Below, in pieces: positions 42,877-50,779 of a stretch of DNA of 64,000 nucleotides. The translations under genes were made by a program, and so were the position numbers. The notes beneath the pieces were generated by a model. The model was not told the DNA's origin. It made no database searches and saw nothing but the letters and a program-made list of their open reading frames with translations. How positions within the stretch are numbered: position 1 is the stretch's first letter; each line of letters opens with the position of its first letter. The DNA is from a virus. The stretch is taken from IMG/VR virus record IMGVR_UViG_3300025151_000017, positions 1-64,000 of that record, one strand, 5' to 3'.

Positions 42877-43538
42877 CATACATCGTTCCTGAAAAAGTTT
42901 ATTACATACATATCCCCAAAGCAGGTGGTACAAGTGAAAAGTACAAGCTGATAGATTTGTATGGCGATGCTTTGGTAGAAGTGCCTACAGGAAAACACAG
43001 TCCTTATGATGAGAAGTATGCCCATTATGATTGTATCTATACTCATGTAAGAAATCCACACACTCGAATGCTATCAATGTATTTGTTTCATTTTGAACTT
43101 AACCATATGCCAGAAAAACATATTGATAAGGAGAGATGGACTTTTCTTGATACAGAATTTAGATGGAAGATATCCAAAGTTTTTGGTTCAAACTGGAAAG
43201 ACATAAGTGATTTTGATAAACTAATTATGCAAAAAATGAAACCACTACATAGTAATATCTCACCTGATAATTATGTGAAGTGGTTAGAGTTGGTGGGCAA
43301 AGCTAACGATAGGATGGATCCTAATGCAGAAAAAAACTCAATAATTCGTCCATTCGTTCAACAGCATTTGTGGGTATCAGATAATGTACATGTGAAAAAG
43401 ATTGAAGATGAAAAAGGTTTCGCAAAATTAAACCAAACAAGCAGAATGCCTGGACATAATGATGATGAATATCTAGAAGCAGGTCGTTCACTTATTGAGC
43501 AATATTACTCAGAAGATTTAAGGAGGTTCGGATATTAA
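42873..43538 (+). CDS. Sulfotransferase-family protein
   Basis: 221 residues starting at ATG 42873 (ATGA overlap). HIPKAGGTS (residues 13-21) is the 5'-phosphosulfate loop, and HVRNPHTRMLSMY (58-70) is the 3'-phosphate-binding motif of PAPS-dependent sulfotransferases. The target is unknown: candidates are host surface glycans or virion glycans, given the glycosyltransferase next door. An AGGAGG at the end of this gene serves the next gene. Confidence 0.8.
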   Translation: MTYIVPEKVYYIHIPKAGGTSEKYKLIDLYGDALVEVPTGKHSPYDEKYAHYDCIYTHVRNPHTRMLSMYLFHFELNHMPEKHIDKERWTFLDTEFRWKISKVFGSNWKDISDFDKLIMQKMKPLHSNISPDNYVKWLELVGKANDRMDPNAEKNSIIRPFVQQHLWVSDNVHVKKIEDEKGFAKLNQTSRMPGHNDDEYLEAGRSLIEQYYSEDLRRFGY

Positions 43539-44376
43539 AACATATTCAGGATACAAAGGTGTAATAGGAATATTAACCAGCACCCATCAAAGTGTTCAAC
43601 AAGTATTGCGTTGTATGGAGTCTTGTAAAGGATATCCTATCTGGGTACATGATAATAGCAATGACTCGAATCATATTCAGATAATGGAAAAGGCAGTAAA
43701 AAATAGGTGCCATTATTTTTCTTCTAGTATTTCTAATAATACTCCAGGCAAGGGAAAAAATACTTTGATGAAACAATTTGCTATGGACACCAACTTAAGA
43801 TTTTTTGATTACTGCTATTTGATAGATAGCGATGATGAATGGGGAGACACCTTACCTGAATTATTTAAGAAGCATTACACTGGAGATATCTTACTGTTAT
43901 CTGGTCAGAAAAATCTTTGGCATGGTAAATCATTAAAAACTCATGCTGAGATGGTAAAAGAAGTTCTTAATCATGTTGGCGAAGACTACACTGTTCCAGA
44001 CTTCTCTACGAAAACTATGATGGAAATGAATGAGATGCTTTCTAAGTTTTATAAACACCCAAATGGCGAACAGGGTACAGTAAATAGACTAATAGGATTT
44101 AATAAAACAGCACACCATAAACTTCAGTTCCATGAAGATATTCGTATGGGTGAAGATCTTCTGTTTATGGTAGATGCTGTAATGGCAGAAAAAAGAGGAG
44201 AACTGAAACTAAATTATTTACACGATGAAAATCTATATGTTTACAATATGAACGAGCAAGGTGTATGGATATATAATATGACCAGACCAAAAGAGAAGTG
44301 GCTCAGTTTATTTAGAAGCCACTTACCGAAATCACTTCCAAGAAACATTCACAAATATAAGGTAGAGTGGATATGA
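43534..44376 (+). CDS. Glycosyltransferase, GT-A type, probable AUU start
   Basis: The frame is open from upstream and includes GVIGILTSTHQSVQQVLRC before the first ATG/TTG; this segment is the first beta-strand of a GT-A fold, so translation must begin upstream of TTG 43606. The best candidate is ATT 43534, exactly seven bases after a perfect AGGAGG (43521-43526) and overlapping the previous stop. Further motifs: VHDNSNDSN and YLIDSDDEWGD with an acidic DxDD metal site, then EDIRMGEDLLFMVDA. About 280 residues. Substrate unknown; likely acts on surface or virion glycans. Confidence 0.7.
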   Translation: MKTYSGYKGVIGILTSTHQSVQQVLRCMESCKGYPIWVHDNSNDSNHIQIMEKAVKNRCHYFSSSISNNTPGKGKNTLMKQFAMDTNLRFFDYCYLIDSDDEWGDTLPELFKKHYTGDILLLSGQKNLWHGKSLKTHAEMVKEVLNHVGEDYTVPDFSTKTMMEMNEMLSKFYKHPNGEQGTVNRLIGFNKTAHHKLQFHEDIRMGEDLLFMVDAVMAEKRGELKLNYLHDENLYVYNMNEQGVWIYNMTRPKEKWLSLFRSHLPKSLPRNIHKYKVEWI

Positions 44377-44447
44377 GCAAGTTTAAATTTTATCTAGAAA
44401 TAATTACCTGTCTGTTTATTATCGCAGGTGTGCTACGACATTTTTAA
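44373..44447 (+). CDS. Possible 24-residue membrane peptide
   Basis: ATGA overlap with the glycosyltransferase. The peptide is basic then hydrophobic (FYLEIITCLFIIAGVLRHF). The overlap and membrane character favour a real gene, but its size leaves this uncertain. Confidence 0.35.
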   Translation: MSKFKFYLEIITCLFIIAGVLRHF

Positions 44448-44463
44448 CGAGGAGAACTATATC

Positions 44464-44757
44464 ATGGGAAAACACATCAAAACAAGTATGGACTATAAAG
44501 TCATTGACTATCTAGCCATTGAATTGTGGAGAAAGGATCCAAACAACAAAGTGCTACATACATTTATGGGCATGAAAAATGAAGAGGGCAATCAAATTAA
44601 TAAAGCGATTGACACTTATGAGAAGACAGGCGAGTTCCCGACCCATTACAATACTGATGGGACATGGCAATATGAGTCTGGACAGATAAGTTTTGACGCA
44701 TTTTTACAGCATGAAGACCCCACTGGAATAGAAAAAGCAAAAAAAAGTTATAAGTAA
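44464..44757 (+). CDS. Hypothetical protein (97 aa)
   Basis: Starts at ATG 44464 behind GAGGAG (44450-44455); an in-frame upstream ATG lies before that ribosome site. Charged and helical (DYKVIDYLAIELWRKDPNNK), followed by a Gly/Tyr/Trp region (HYNTDGTWQYESGQISFDAF). No family recognised. Its last codons (AGT TAT AAG TAA) lie inside the duplicated regulatory block of the next gene. Confidence 0.55.
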   Translation: MGKHIKTSMDYKVIDYLAIELWRKDPNNKVLHTFMGMKNEEGNQINKAIDTYEKTGEFPTHYNTDGTWQYESGQISFDAFLQHEDPTGIEKAKKSYK

Positions 44758-44845
44758 TTGATTTTTAATAGCAAAATAATTTAAAAAAAGTAAAAAAGTC
44801 CTTTACTTTTGGATCAAAATCAGGTAGAATACTTGTATAAATTGA
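44747..44845 (+). repeat. Duplicated regulatory block, copy B
   Basis: Near-identical to 39416-39518, here overlapping the end of the 97-residue gene. It carries the promoter of the CobS-like partner, so the two partner genes 5 kb apart share one control region. Confidence 0.85.
44802..44830 (+). promoter_or_regulatory. TTTACT-17-TAGAAT promoter for CobS-like gene
   Basis: TTTACT (44802-44807), 17 bases, TAGAAT (44825-44830). An inverted AAAAGTAAA lies upstream, as at copy A. Expected start near 44837. Confidence 0.75.
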
Positions 44846-44870
44846 TAATGTTAATAGTGAGGTATATATT

Positions 44871-46058
44871 ATGACAAACTTATCTAAAGAAACTGCCTTC
44901 TTAGAAAAAGCATTTGAGCTTTTTCCTGAAGTTAGTGAGTCAAGAGAAATGACTCATTCACAGCTTCAAGCTGTGAGGGATGCTGGGGTATCGGTTCCTG
45001 GCACAGTATGGGAAAACAAAGTTGCTGGTTCACGACCTGCTCTTTATGTTATTCCTGGTGGTTCGGTGACTGCTCCGATTGCTTCAGAGCCAGTTGTTTC
45101 TGAGCCTGCTCCGATTGTTGCTCAAAAATCTTCAGTGGTTTCTACCACTCTAGATAAAAACAGTTTGGTTCCTGCGAAGGATCCTAACTATGTTCCTTTC
45201 GGAAACTACAGAGATCTACAGGTTATTATTAAATCTGGTATGTTCTACCCTGCCTACATTACAGGTCCTACTGGTAATGGTAAATCTACTTCTGTTGAGC
45301 AGATTTGTGCTAATACCAACAAACCTTTAATTCGTGTAAACCTTAACACCATGACTGATGAAGACCAATTGATTGGTTCTAAAACTTTGGTTGATGGTAA
45401 TGTTGAGATCGTAGAAGGTCCAATCGTTATCGCCATGAGATATGGTATCCCTCTTCTTCTTGATGAGATTGATGCTGGTGGTGCTAACACCCTTCTTTGT
45501 TTACAGCCGATCCTTGAAGGAAAGCCATTTTATTTCAAACTTAAAAATGAAATGATTACTCCTGCTAAAGGATTTAATATCTTTGCTACTGCTAACACCA
45601 AAGGTAAAGGATCTGACGATGGTCGATACATTGGTACGAATGTACTTAATGAAGCATTCCTTGAAAGGTTTGCTGTGACTTTCAATCAACCTTACCCAAG
45701 TGAAAAAGTTGAGTTGCAGATTGTTCAAAAGTTGTTTGTTCACTTTGGTTTTGCTGACCAGAAGAAAACTCTCAACATCAATCCACATCTTGATGACTTT
45801 GCTAAAAACTTAGTTAAGTGGGCAGCAGTTGTTCGTAAGACTTTTGATGATGGTGGGTGTGATGAAAACATCACGACTCGTAGATTGACTCACATTGTTC
45901 GTGCCTTCTCTATCTTCAAGAATGAGAAGAAAGCAATTGAACTTTGCTTGAACAGGTTTGATGATGTCACTAAAATGGCATTCCTTGACCTTTACACTAA
46001 AATCGCTTCAGGGGAACATGAAGATTCTCCTGAAGTTTCTGAAGAGGAGTCTGAATAA
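44871..46058 (+). CDS. cobS: MoxR/CobS-type AAA+ ATPase
   Basis: 395 residues. Walker A GPTGNGKST (near residue 131-139), Walker B PLLLDEIDAG, and the sensor-type IFATANTKGKGSDDGRYIGT are those of CobS/MoxR ATPases. The N-terminal ~100 residues are Val/Pro/Ser rich and probably flexible. It very likely works with the metallopeptidase-VWA protein at 39532, since such ATPases act with VWA partners and the two genes carry the same promoter block. The acidic C-terminus resembles cyanophage homologues. Confidence 0.88.
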   Translation: MTNLSKETAFLEKAFELFPEVSESREMTHSQLQAVRDAGVSVPGTVWENKVAGSRPALYVIPGGSVTAPIASEPVVSEPAPIVAQKSSVVSTTLDKNSLVPAKDPNYVPFGNYRDLQVIIKSGMFYPAYITGPTGNGKSTSVEQICANTNKPLIRVNLNTMTDEDQLIGSKTLVDGNVEIVEGPIVIAMRYGIPLLLDEIDAGGANTLLCLQPILEGKPFYFKLKNEMITPAKGFNIFATANTKGKGSDDGRYIGTNVLNEAFLERFAVTFNQPYPSEKVELQIVQKLFVHFGFADQKKTLNINPHLDDFAKNLVKWAAVVRKTFDDGGCDENITTRRLTHIVRAFSIFKNEKKAIELCLNRFDDVTKMAFLDLYTKIASGEHEDSPEVSEEESE

Positions 46059-46495
46059 TGGAGTTAGTCGGATACGAAAATCTTACTAAGTTTCAGAGAC
46101 GATGGGTAGATAACATGATTGAGATCTACCCTGACCTCGTGAGTGGTGGTGCTATTACTCTTGAGCAATGTACCGAAGGCATCGTAAAGCTAAAAGCCAA
46201 ACATGCTGAGGATCCTACATTCCCCAAGATTGGTACACCTAATTGGAATTATAAAATCAACAAGATCGACAAAGGCATCTATTTCTTTCCTGCACCAAAT
46301 GCAGATCCTGAGATGGCGATTCGTGAAGCAGAGGATATAAGAATATCTCGTTTACCGAAACCGAAGTTTGTCATAAAAGACGAGGAAGATGCCGATTTCG
46401 TGAAGGAACTGAGGGAGTTCGGTATTGATATCGAAACCACTGAAGAGGGTGGTGCTTCAGTTCCTGACCTGAGGGATTCATCTGTTATTGACTGA
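46058..46495 (+). CDS. Hypothetical protein (145 aa) after CobS
   Basis: TAATG overlap with the ATPase gene. KFQRRWVDNMIEIYPDL, YKINKIDKGIYFFPAP and PKPKFVIKDEEDADFV are the visible segments; the C-terminus is acidic. No known domain. Coupling to the AAA ATPase suggests an accessory of the CobS/CobT-like complex. Followed by a strong terminator. Confidence 0.6.
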   Translation: MELVGYENLTKFQRRWVDNMIEIYPDLVSGGAITLEQCTEGIVKLKAKHAEDPTFPKIGTPNWNYKINKIDKGIYFFPAPNADPEMAIREAEDIRISRLPKPKFVIKDEEDADFVKELREFGIDIETTEEGGASVPDLRDSSVID

Positions 46496-46512
46496 CGATA
46501 GCTGATGATAGA

Positions 46513-46551
46513 GTGGGCAGGACTGCCATCTCCTGCCCACTTGTTTTTTTT
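46513..46551 (+). terminator. Strong intrinsic terminator
   Basis: Perfect 10-base stem GTGGGCAGGA (46513-46522) with TCCTGCCCAC (46531-46540), then TTGTTTTTTTT. Confidence 0.92.
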
Positions 46552-46562
46552 ATAGTGGAGTA

Positions 46563-46639
46563 GGACTCGTAGCTCAACTGGACAGAGCAAGAGACTTCTA
46601 ATCTCTAGGTTGCAGGTTCGAGTCCTGCCGAGTTCGCCA
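46563..46639 (+). tRNA. tRNA-Arg (anticodon UCU), CCA encoded
   Basis: A 77-base cloverleaf. Acceptor GGACTCG (46563-46569) pairs with CGAGTTC (one G-U); D-stem GCTC/GAGC; anticodon stem AGAGA/TCTCT around loop CTTCTAA giving anticodon TCT; T-arm GCAGG-TTCGAGT-CCTGC; discriminator G then CCA. It reads AGA/AGG, and AGA is visibly the main Arg codon of these genes. It lies between a terminator and the next promoter; its own promoter is not obvious. Confidence 0.95.
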
Positions 46640-46640
46640 C

Positions 46641-46669
46641 TTTACTTTTAAGTTTTTTTAATATAGAGT
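46641..46669 (+). promoter_or_regulatory. TTTACT-17-TAGAGT promoter for sliding-clamp operon
   Basis: TTTACT (46641-46646) begins two bases after the tRNA CCA; 17 bases; TAGAGT (46664-46669). Expected start at about 46676, one base before the ATG at 46677, so the mRNA is nearly leaderless. Confidence 0.75.
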
Positions 46670-46676
46670 ATGTAAT

Positions 46677-46988
46677 ATGAAAAAGAAAATATCAGACATT
46701 ATTCCTATAGACTATAAATTTAATGAAGATAAACTTATTGAGGATTTTAAAAAATATATTGATAAGACTTATCAAGGACATTACAGTAAAAATTCATTTC
46801 AGGCAAGTGAGTTTATAATTGACTGTGGTCATGGTATGGGATTTTTTATGGGCAATGTATTGAAGTATGCCCAAAGGTATGGTAAGAAGGATGGCTACAA
46901 TCGAGCCGACATCTTAAAAATACTTCACTATGCGTTGATGGCTTTACATCAACATGATATAAACCAATCTGAGGAGAAAAATATATAA
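46677..46988 (+). CDS. DUF3310-type protein
   Basis: 103 residues. GHGMGFFMGNVLKYAQRYGKKDG then ADILKILHYALMALHQHD matches DUF3310, a small helical family widespread in phages with no firm function. It is first in the gp45-gp44-gp62-regA operon and overlaps gp45 by one base. Its ATG is at the predicted transcription start, without a ribosome site. Confidence 0.8.
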   Translation: MKKKISDIIPIDYKFNEDKLIEDFKKYIDKTYQGHYSKNSFQASEFIIDCGHGMGFFMGNVLKYAQRYGKKDGYNRADILKILHYALMALHQHDINQSEEKNI

Positions 46989-47653
46989 TGAAACTTTCGA
47001 AAGAAACTTTGAGTGTCCTTAAGAACTTTGCCACTATTAATGGCAACATTCTTATTAAGACTGGGAATCGTTTATCAACGATCTCCGCACAAAAAAATGT
47101 TATGGCTTCTACTACTGTCAGTGAAAACTTTGACAGTGACTTCGGGATCTATGACTTGAACGAGTTCTTGGGTGTGTACAGTTTATTTGCTGACGATCCT
47201 GAACTTGCATTTGATGAAAAATTTGTCACAGTTGCTAATGGCAAATCTAAAGTAAAGTATTTTGCTGCAGATCCATCAGTACTAGCATCGCCAACTAAAG
47301 ATGCTCTTCCTGTTGATGAAGATATTAAATTTGAATTATCTCGTTCATCTTACGACATGATTATGAAAACATCTTCAGTCCTAAGATCTAACGATGTATC
47401 TTTTATTGGTAAAGATGGTAATATCACTGTGGTTGTGGCTGATAAGAAAAATGCTACTTCTAATTCTTGGGACTCTGTTGTCGGTCAAACTGATAAAGAG
47501 TTTAAAGTGAACTTCAGGATTGATAATTTTAAAATGCTTGAGGGTGATTACGAAGTCTCTATTTCTAAGAAAAGGATTTCTAAGTTTGCTTCAAAGATGA
47601 ATGACTTGACTTACTTCATCGCAGTTGAAGCTGACTCTACTTTTGACTTTTAA
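46988..47653 (+). CDS. 45: Sliding clamp gp45
   Basis: 221 residues (T4 gp45 is 228). MKLSKETLSVLKNFATINGNILIKTGNRLSTIS is the typical gp45 start. The trimeric ring tethers gp43 and also activates late transcription together with gp55. It sits directly before the clamp-loader genes as in T4. TAATG coupling to the DUF3310 gene upstream. Confidence 0.93.
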   Translation: MKLSKETLSVLKNFATINGNILIKTGNRLSTISAQKNVMASTTVSENFDSDFGIYDLNEFLGVYSLFADDPELAFDEKFVTVANGKSKVKYFAADPSVLASPTKDALPVDEDIKFELSRSSYDMIMKTSSVLRSNDVSFIGKDGNITVVVADKKNATSNSWDSVVGQTDKEFKVNFRIDNFKMLEGDYEVSISKKRISKFASKMNDLTYFIAVEADSTFDF

Positions 47654-47673
47654 TTTATTATGAGATTTATATT

Positions 47674-48612
47674 ATGGATGAACAATTTATTTGGGTCGAG
47701 AAATATCGACCACAAACTATTGATGAGTGTGTCTTACCAGAGAGTTTAAAAGATACATTCAAAGAGTTTATTGCAAGTGGGCAACTACCGAACTTTCTGT
47801 TCTGTGGTTCAGCTGGTTGTGGTAAGACCACAGTAGCCAGAGCACTTTGCAATGAAGTCGGTGCTGAGTATCTGTTCATTAATGGATCGGAGGAATCTGG
47901 CATTGATGTGATACGAACTAAAATCAAAAACTTTGCTTCGTCTGTTTCCCTGACAGACTCAAAGAAAATCGTTATTCTTGATGAAGCTGATTATCTAAAT
48001 CCGAACAGTACTCAGCCAGCACTAAGAGCATTTATCGAAGAGTTCTCTGGGAACTGTCGATTTATCTTCACTTGTAATTTTAAGAATAGGATTATTGAGC
48101 CACTACATTCTAGGTGTGCTGTTATTGAGTTTAGAACTACTGCTAAACAAAAACCAGCAGTTGCTACAGCTTTCTTCAAAAGAGTCACTGATATTCTTGC
48201 TAAGGAAGGTATAGAGCATGACCAGAAGGCAGTCTTAGAACTAATACAAAAACACTTCCCTGACTTTCGTAGAGTACTAAACGAACTACAAAGATATTCA
48301 GTATCAGGTAGGATAGACTCTGGTGTTATGATTAATGTCAGTGAAGACTCTTGGAATAATCTGTTCTCGCTACTGAAAGATAAGAACTTTAAAGAAGTTC
48401 GTAAATGGGTCACAGCAAATGGTGACATTGAAACAACACAATTATTTTCTGATTTATTTAACAATGCTAATGATAAACTGACTGCCGAGTCTGTACCACA
48501 ACTGGTATTAATCTTGGCTGACTATCAGTACAAAGCAGCATTTGTGGCTGACCATGAACTGAATAAAATGGCAGCACTTACAGAGATAATGGCATCCTGT
48601 AAGTTTAAATAA
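47674..48612 (+). CDS. 44: Clamp loader large subunit gp44
   Basis: 312 residues (T4 gp44 is 319). VEKYRPQTIDECVLPE, Walker A CGSAGCGKTT (near residue 45-53), Walker B VILDEADYLN and the arginine-finger region with a CNFKNRIIEPLHSRC sensor define the AAA+ clamp loader ATPase. Four copies with one gp62 load gp45. The stop overlaps gp62 by one base. Confidence 0.95.
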   Translation: MDEQFIWVEKYRPQTIDECVLPESLKDTFKEFIASGQLPNFLFCGSAGCGKTTVARALCNEVGAEYLFINGSEESGIDVIRTKIKNFASSVSLTDSKKIVILDEADYLNPNSTQPALRAFIEEFSGNCRFIFTCNFKNRIIEPLHSRCAVIEFRTTAKQKPAVATAFFKRVTDILAKEGIEHDQKAVLELIQKHFPDFRRVLNELQRYSVSGRIDSGVMINVSEDSWNNLFSLLKDKNFKEVRKWVTANGDIETTQLFSDLFNNANDKLTAESVPQLVLILADYQYKAAFVADHELNKMAALTEIMASCKFK

Positions 48613-48995
48613 TGGCAAATCCATTTCTATACATAAATAATATCACTAACGACAAGAAGGATTTATTTAAGGATAATCCTCTTGCTGACAAAGACTATGC
48701 ACCTTTTATAGTCAATCGTGGTCTAGGATATTTTCCTGATACTATTATGCAAGCAAACCTGATGAATAGGTATGGAGACATCCCTAAGTCTTGGCAATAC
48801 TATTTTTTACTAAATACTATTACAAAAGGCAAAAGGTTTTCGAAGTGGCATAAAGCTGAAAAGCAGACCGAGTCCTTAAAGCTGGTCATGGAATATTATG
48901 GATATTCACCAGATAAGGCTCGTCAGGTAATGGATATATTAACAACTGACCAGATGAGCATAATTAAAGAAAGATTAAATAAAGGTGGTAAATAA
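48612..48995 (+). CDS. 62: Clamp loader small subunit gp62
   Basis: 127 residues, shorter than T4 gp62 (187) but usual for marine relatives. NPFLYINNITNDKKDL then DYAPFIVNRGLGYFPD then IPKSWQYYFLLNTITKGKRF is the gp62 pattern. It is the non-ATPase subunit that completes the gp44/62 loader. Position between gp44 and regA supports the call. Confidence 0.9.
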   Translation: MANPFLYINNITNDKKDLFKDNPLADKDYAPFIVNRGLGYFPDTIMQANLMNRYGDIPKSWQYYFLLNTITKGKRFSKWHKAEKQTESLKLVMEYYGYSPDKARQVMDILTTDQMSIIKERLNKGGK

Positions 48996-48996
48996 A

Positions 48997-49413
48997 ATGT
49001 CAGTTGAAATGATACATTACGATTGGTCGCCAGAGTCGATGTTAGAAGTCACTCTGCCTGAACCAGATAATTTTTTAAAGGTGAGAGAAACTTTAACGAG
49101 GATAGGAATCTCTTCTCGCACAGAGAACAAGCTATTTCAATCTTGCCATATTCTTCACAAGCAAGGCAAGTATTTCATAGTACACTTCAAAGAACTTTTT
49201 GCATTAGATGGCAAAGAATCTAATATAGCCAATAATGATATTGAAAGAAGAAATACAATTGCTGTACTATTACAGGATTGGGAACTCTTAAAAATTGTGA
49301 AACCTGAGCAAGCAGAGCCAAAAGCATCCTTGTCTCAGATTAAGGTTTTATCCCATAAAGATAAATCTTCTTGGGAATTAGTACCTAAATATAACATTGG
49401 TAAAAAGAAATAG
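48997..49413 (+). CDS. regA: Translational repressor RegA
   Basis: About 138 residues from ATG 48997 (a GTG at 48985 is in frame inside gp62). NFLKVRETLTRIG, QSCHILHKQGKYFIVHFKEL and RRNTIAVLLQDWELLKIV align with T4 RegA, which binds start sites of early mRNAs, including its own and gp44/gp45. The C-terminal 30 residues extend beyond T4 RegA and are Lys-rich. Its presence matters because several early mRNAs here look leaderless. Confidence 0.92.
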   Translation: MSVEMIHYDWSPESMLEVTLPEPDNFLKVRETLTRIGISSRTENKLFQSCHILHKQGKYFIVHFKELFALDGKESNIANNDIERRNTIAVLLQDWELLKIVKPEQAEPKASLSQIKVLSHKDKSSWELVPKYNIGKKK

Positions 49414-49421
49414 GAGAGTAA

Positions 49422-50669
49422 ATGGCTGACGCAAAGATTAGTGAACTTCCAGTACTAGCGACCCCAGAGTCCATTGATAAACTACTGATTGTTGACACTT
49501 CCGAATCTACTACAAAACACATTACATATGGAAGTTTGGTTTCTACCTTACAAGGTGCCAATGTAACACTTGCTGCACTAGGTGATGTAAACCTTACTGG
49601 ATTGTCTAATGGTAATGTAATTAAATACAATGCTTCTGCTAACGAATGGCAACCAGGCAGTGACACAGCTGGTATCTTATATACTGACTTGTCAGCAATT
49701 AATGCTTCGGCATCTGGTGGTGGTTCTTTAGCATTTAACAATGTCACAGGTGTATTTACTAATACTCCACCTGACTTGTCGTCATTCATTACAGCTTCAT
49801 CTACCGATACACTAACTAACAAATCTGGTAATATATCAATGTTCACTAATAACAGTGGATATATTACAGCATCTTCATCTGATACTCTTACCAACAAAGC
49901 TGGTAATATATCAATGTTTACTAATGATGCTAATTACCTGACCACAACATCAACTAGTACACTAACAAATAAAACTATTGATGCTGACGCAACAGGAAAC
50001 TCTATTACAAATTTAGAAGATGCTAACATAAAAGCATCTGCTGCGATTGACGCAACTAAGATTGCTGATGGCTCAGTCACAAATACTGAGTTTCAACATC
50101 TTAGTACTGTGACTGGTAATGTACAAACACAGATAGATGCTAAAGCAGATACTTCTTCGCTGGCAGCATCAGCAACTACCGATACCACTAATGCTTCTAA
50201 TATAGGAAGTGGCACATTAAACAAAGCTAGACTGCCTGCATCTATAGACGCAGATACTACTGGAAATGCAGCAACAGCAACCTCTGCTACAACTGCTACT
50301 AACACAACAAATTTACCTAGCACAACTCTAGGAGACAACCAAACTTATATCATGGCTTATATTTTTGATGCTGGAGCAGGAACGAATATGTATTCTATTG
50401 CTGTTAATGGTACTGTGTCTGGAGATAAATTATATGTATCAGCATTTACCCCAACAACAACAGACATCGGTCCAGGGTATCAAGGAAATTTTCAACCACC
50501 AGCAACTGCTTCAGGAGATAATGCTGGGGACAATATTAATATATGGACACAAGTAGACTCTGGTGGTACAAGCACTTGGAGAAACATGGGTCCACAAGCT
50601 GCAGTTTCGTACGATCCTGCTGGTAGTGATTGGTACAAAGTACCAGCATTATTCGTGAGGATCTCGTAA
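49422..50669 (+). CDS. Fibre-like virion protein located in the replication module
   Basis: 415 residues. The start ADAKISELPVLATPESIDKLLIVDTSES and GLSNGNVIKYNASANEWQPG are typical of phage fibre/neck appendage proteins; ITASSTDTLTNKSGNISMFTN-type units repeat two to three times at residues ~125-190, followed by Ala/Thr repeats. The C-terminal ~110 residues are a folded head ending in SDWYKVPALFVRIS. It lies between regA and hsp20, away from the other fibre genes, with AGGAGAGT as its ribosome site and no late motif upstream. Its timing of expression is unclear. Confidence 0.7.
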   Translation: MADAKISELPVLATPESIDKLLIVDTSESTTKHITYGSLVSTLQGANVTLAALGDVNLTGLSNGNVIKYNASANEWQPGSDTAGILYTDLSAINASASGGGSLAFNNVTGVFTNTPPDLSSFITASSTDTLTNKSGNISMFTNNSGYITASSSDTLTNKAGNISMFTNDANYLTTTSTSTLTNKTIDADATGNSITNLEDANIKASAAIDATKIADGSVTNTEFQHLSTVTGNVQTQIDAKADTSSLAASATTDTTNASNIGSGTLNKARLPASIDADTTGNAATATSATTATNTTNLPSTTLGDNQTYIMAYIFDAGAGTNMYSIAVNGTVSGDKLYVSAFTPTTTDIGPGYQGNFQPPATASGDNAGDNINIWTQVDSGGTSTWRNMGPQAAVSYDPAGSDWYKVPALFVRIS

Positions 50670-50687
50670 AAAAATTTATATAAAGGA

Positions 50688-50715
50688 CTTGAAATTTTTG
50701 TAATGATACCTATAT
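50688..50715 (+). promoter_or_regulatory. RpoH (heat-shock)-type promoter for hsp20
   Basis: CTTG (50688-50691), 17 bases, CCTATAT (50709-50715). This fits the alphaproteobacterial heat-shock consensus CTTG-N17-CYTATNT, with CTTGAAA also matching the enterobacterial -35. An overlapping TATAAT-like stretch could alternatively act as a sigma-70 -10. Confidence 0.55.
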
Positions 50716-50779
50716 ATAATGTAGAGAATGCCATAATGGGTTCTCGTAATTTAAACTCGCTTCATAAAGGAGGAAAACT

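Noticed and set aside
44871-46058. True cobaltochelatase (cobalamin synthesis) role for CobS/CobT-like genes
   Set aside because: No CobN-like subunit or other cobalamin gene is present; the HExxH peptidase site argues for another function.
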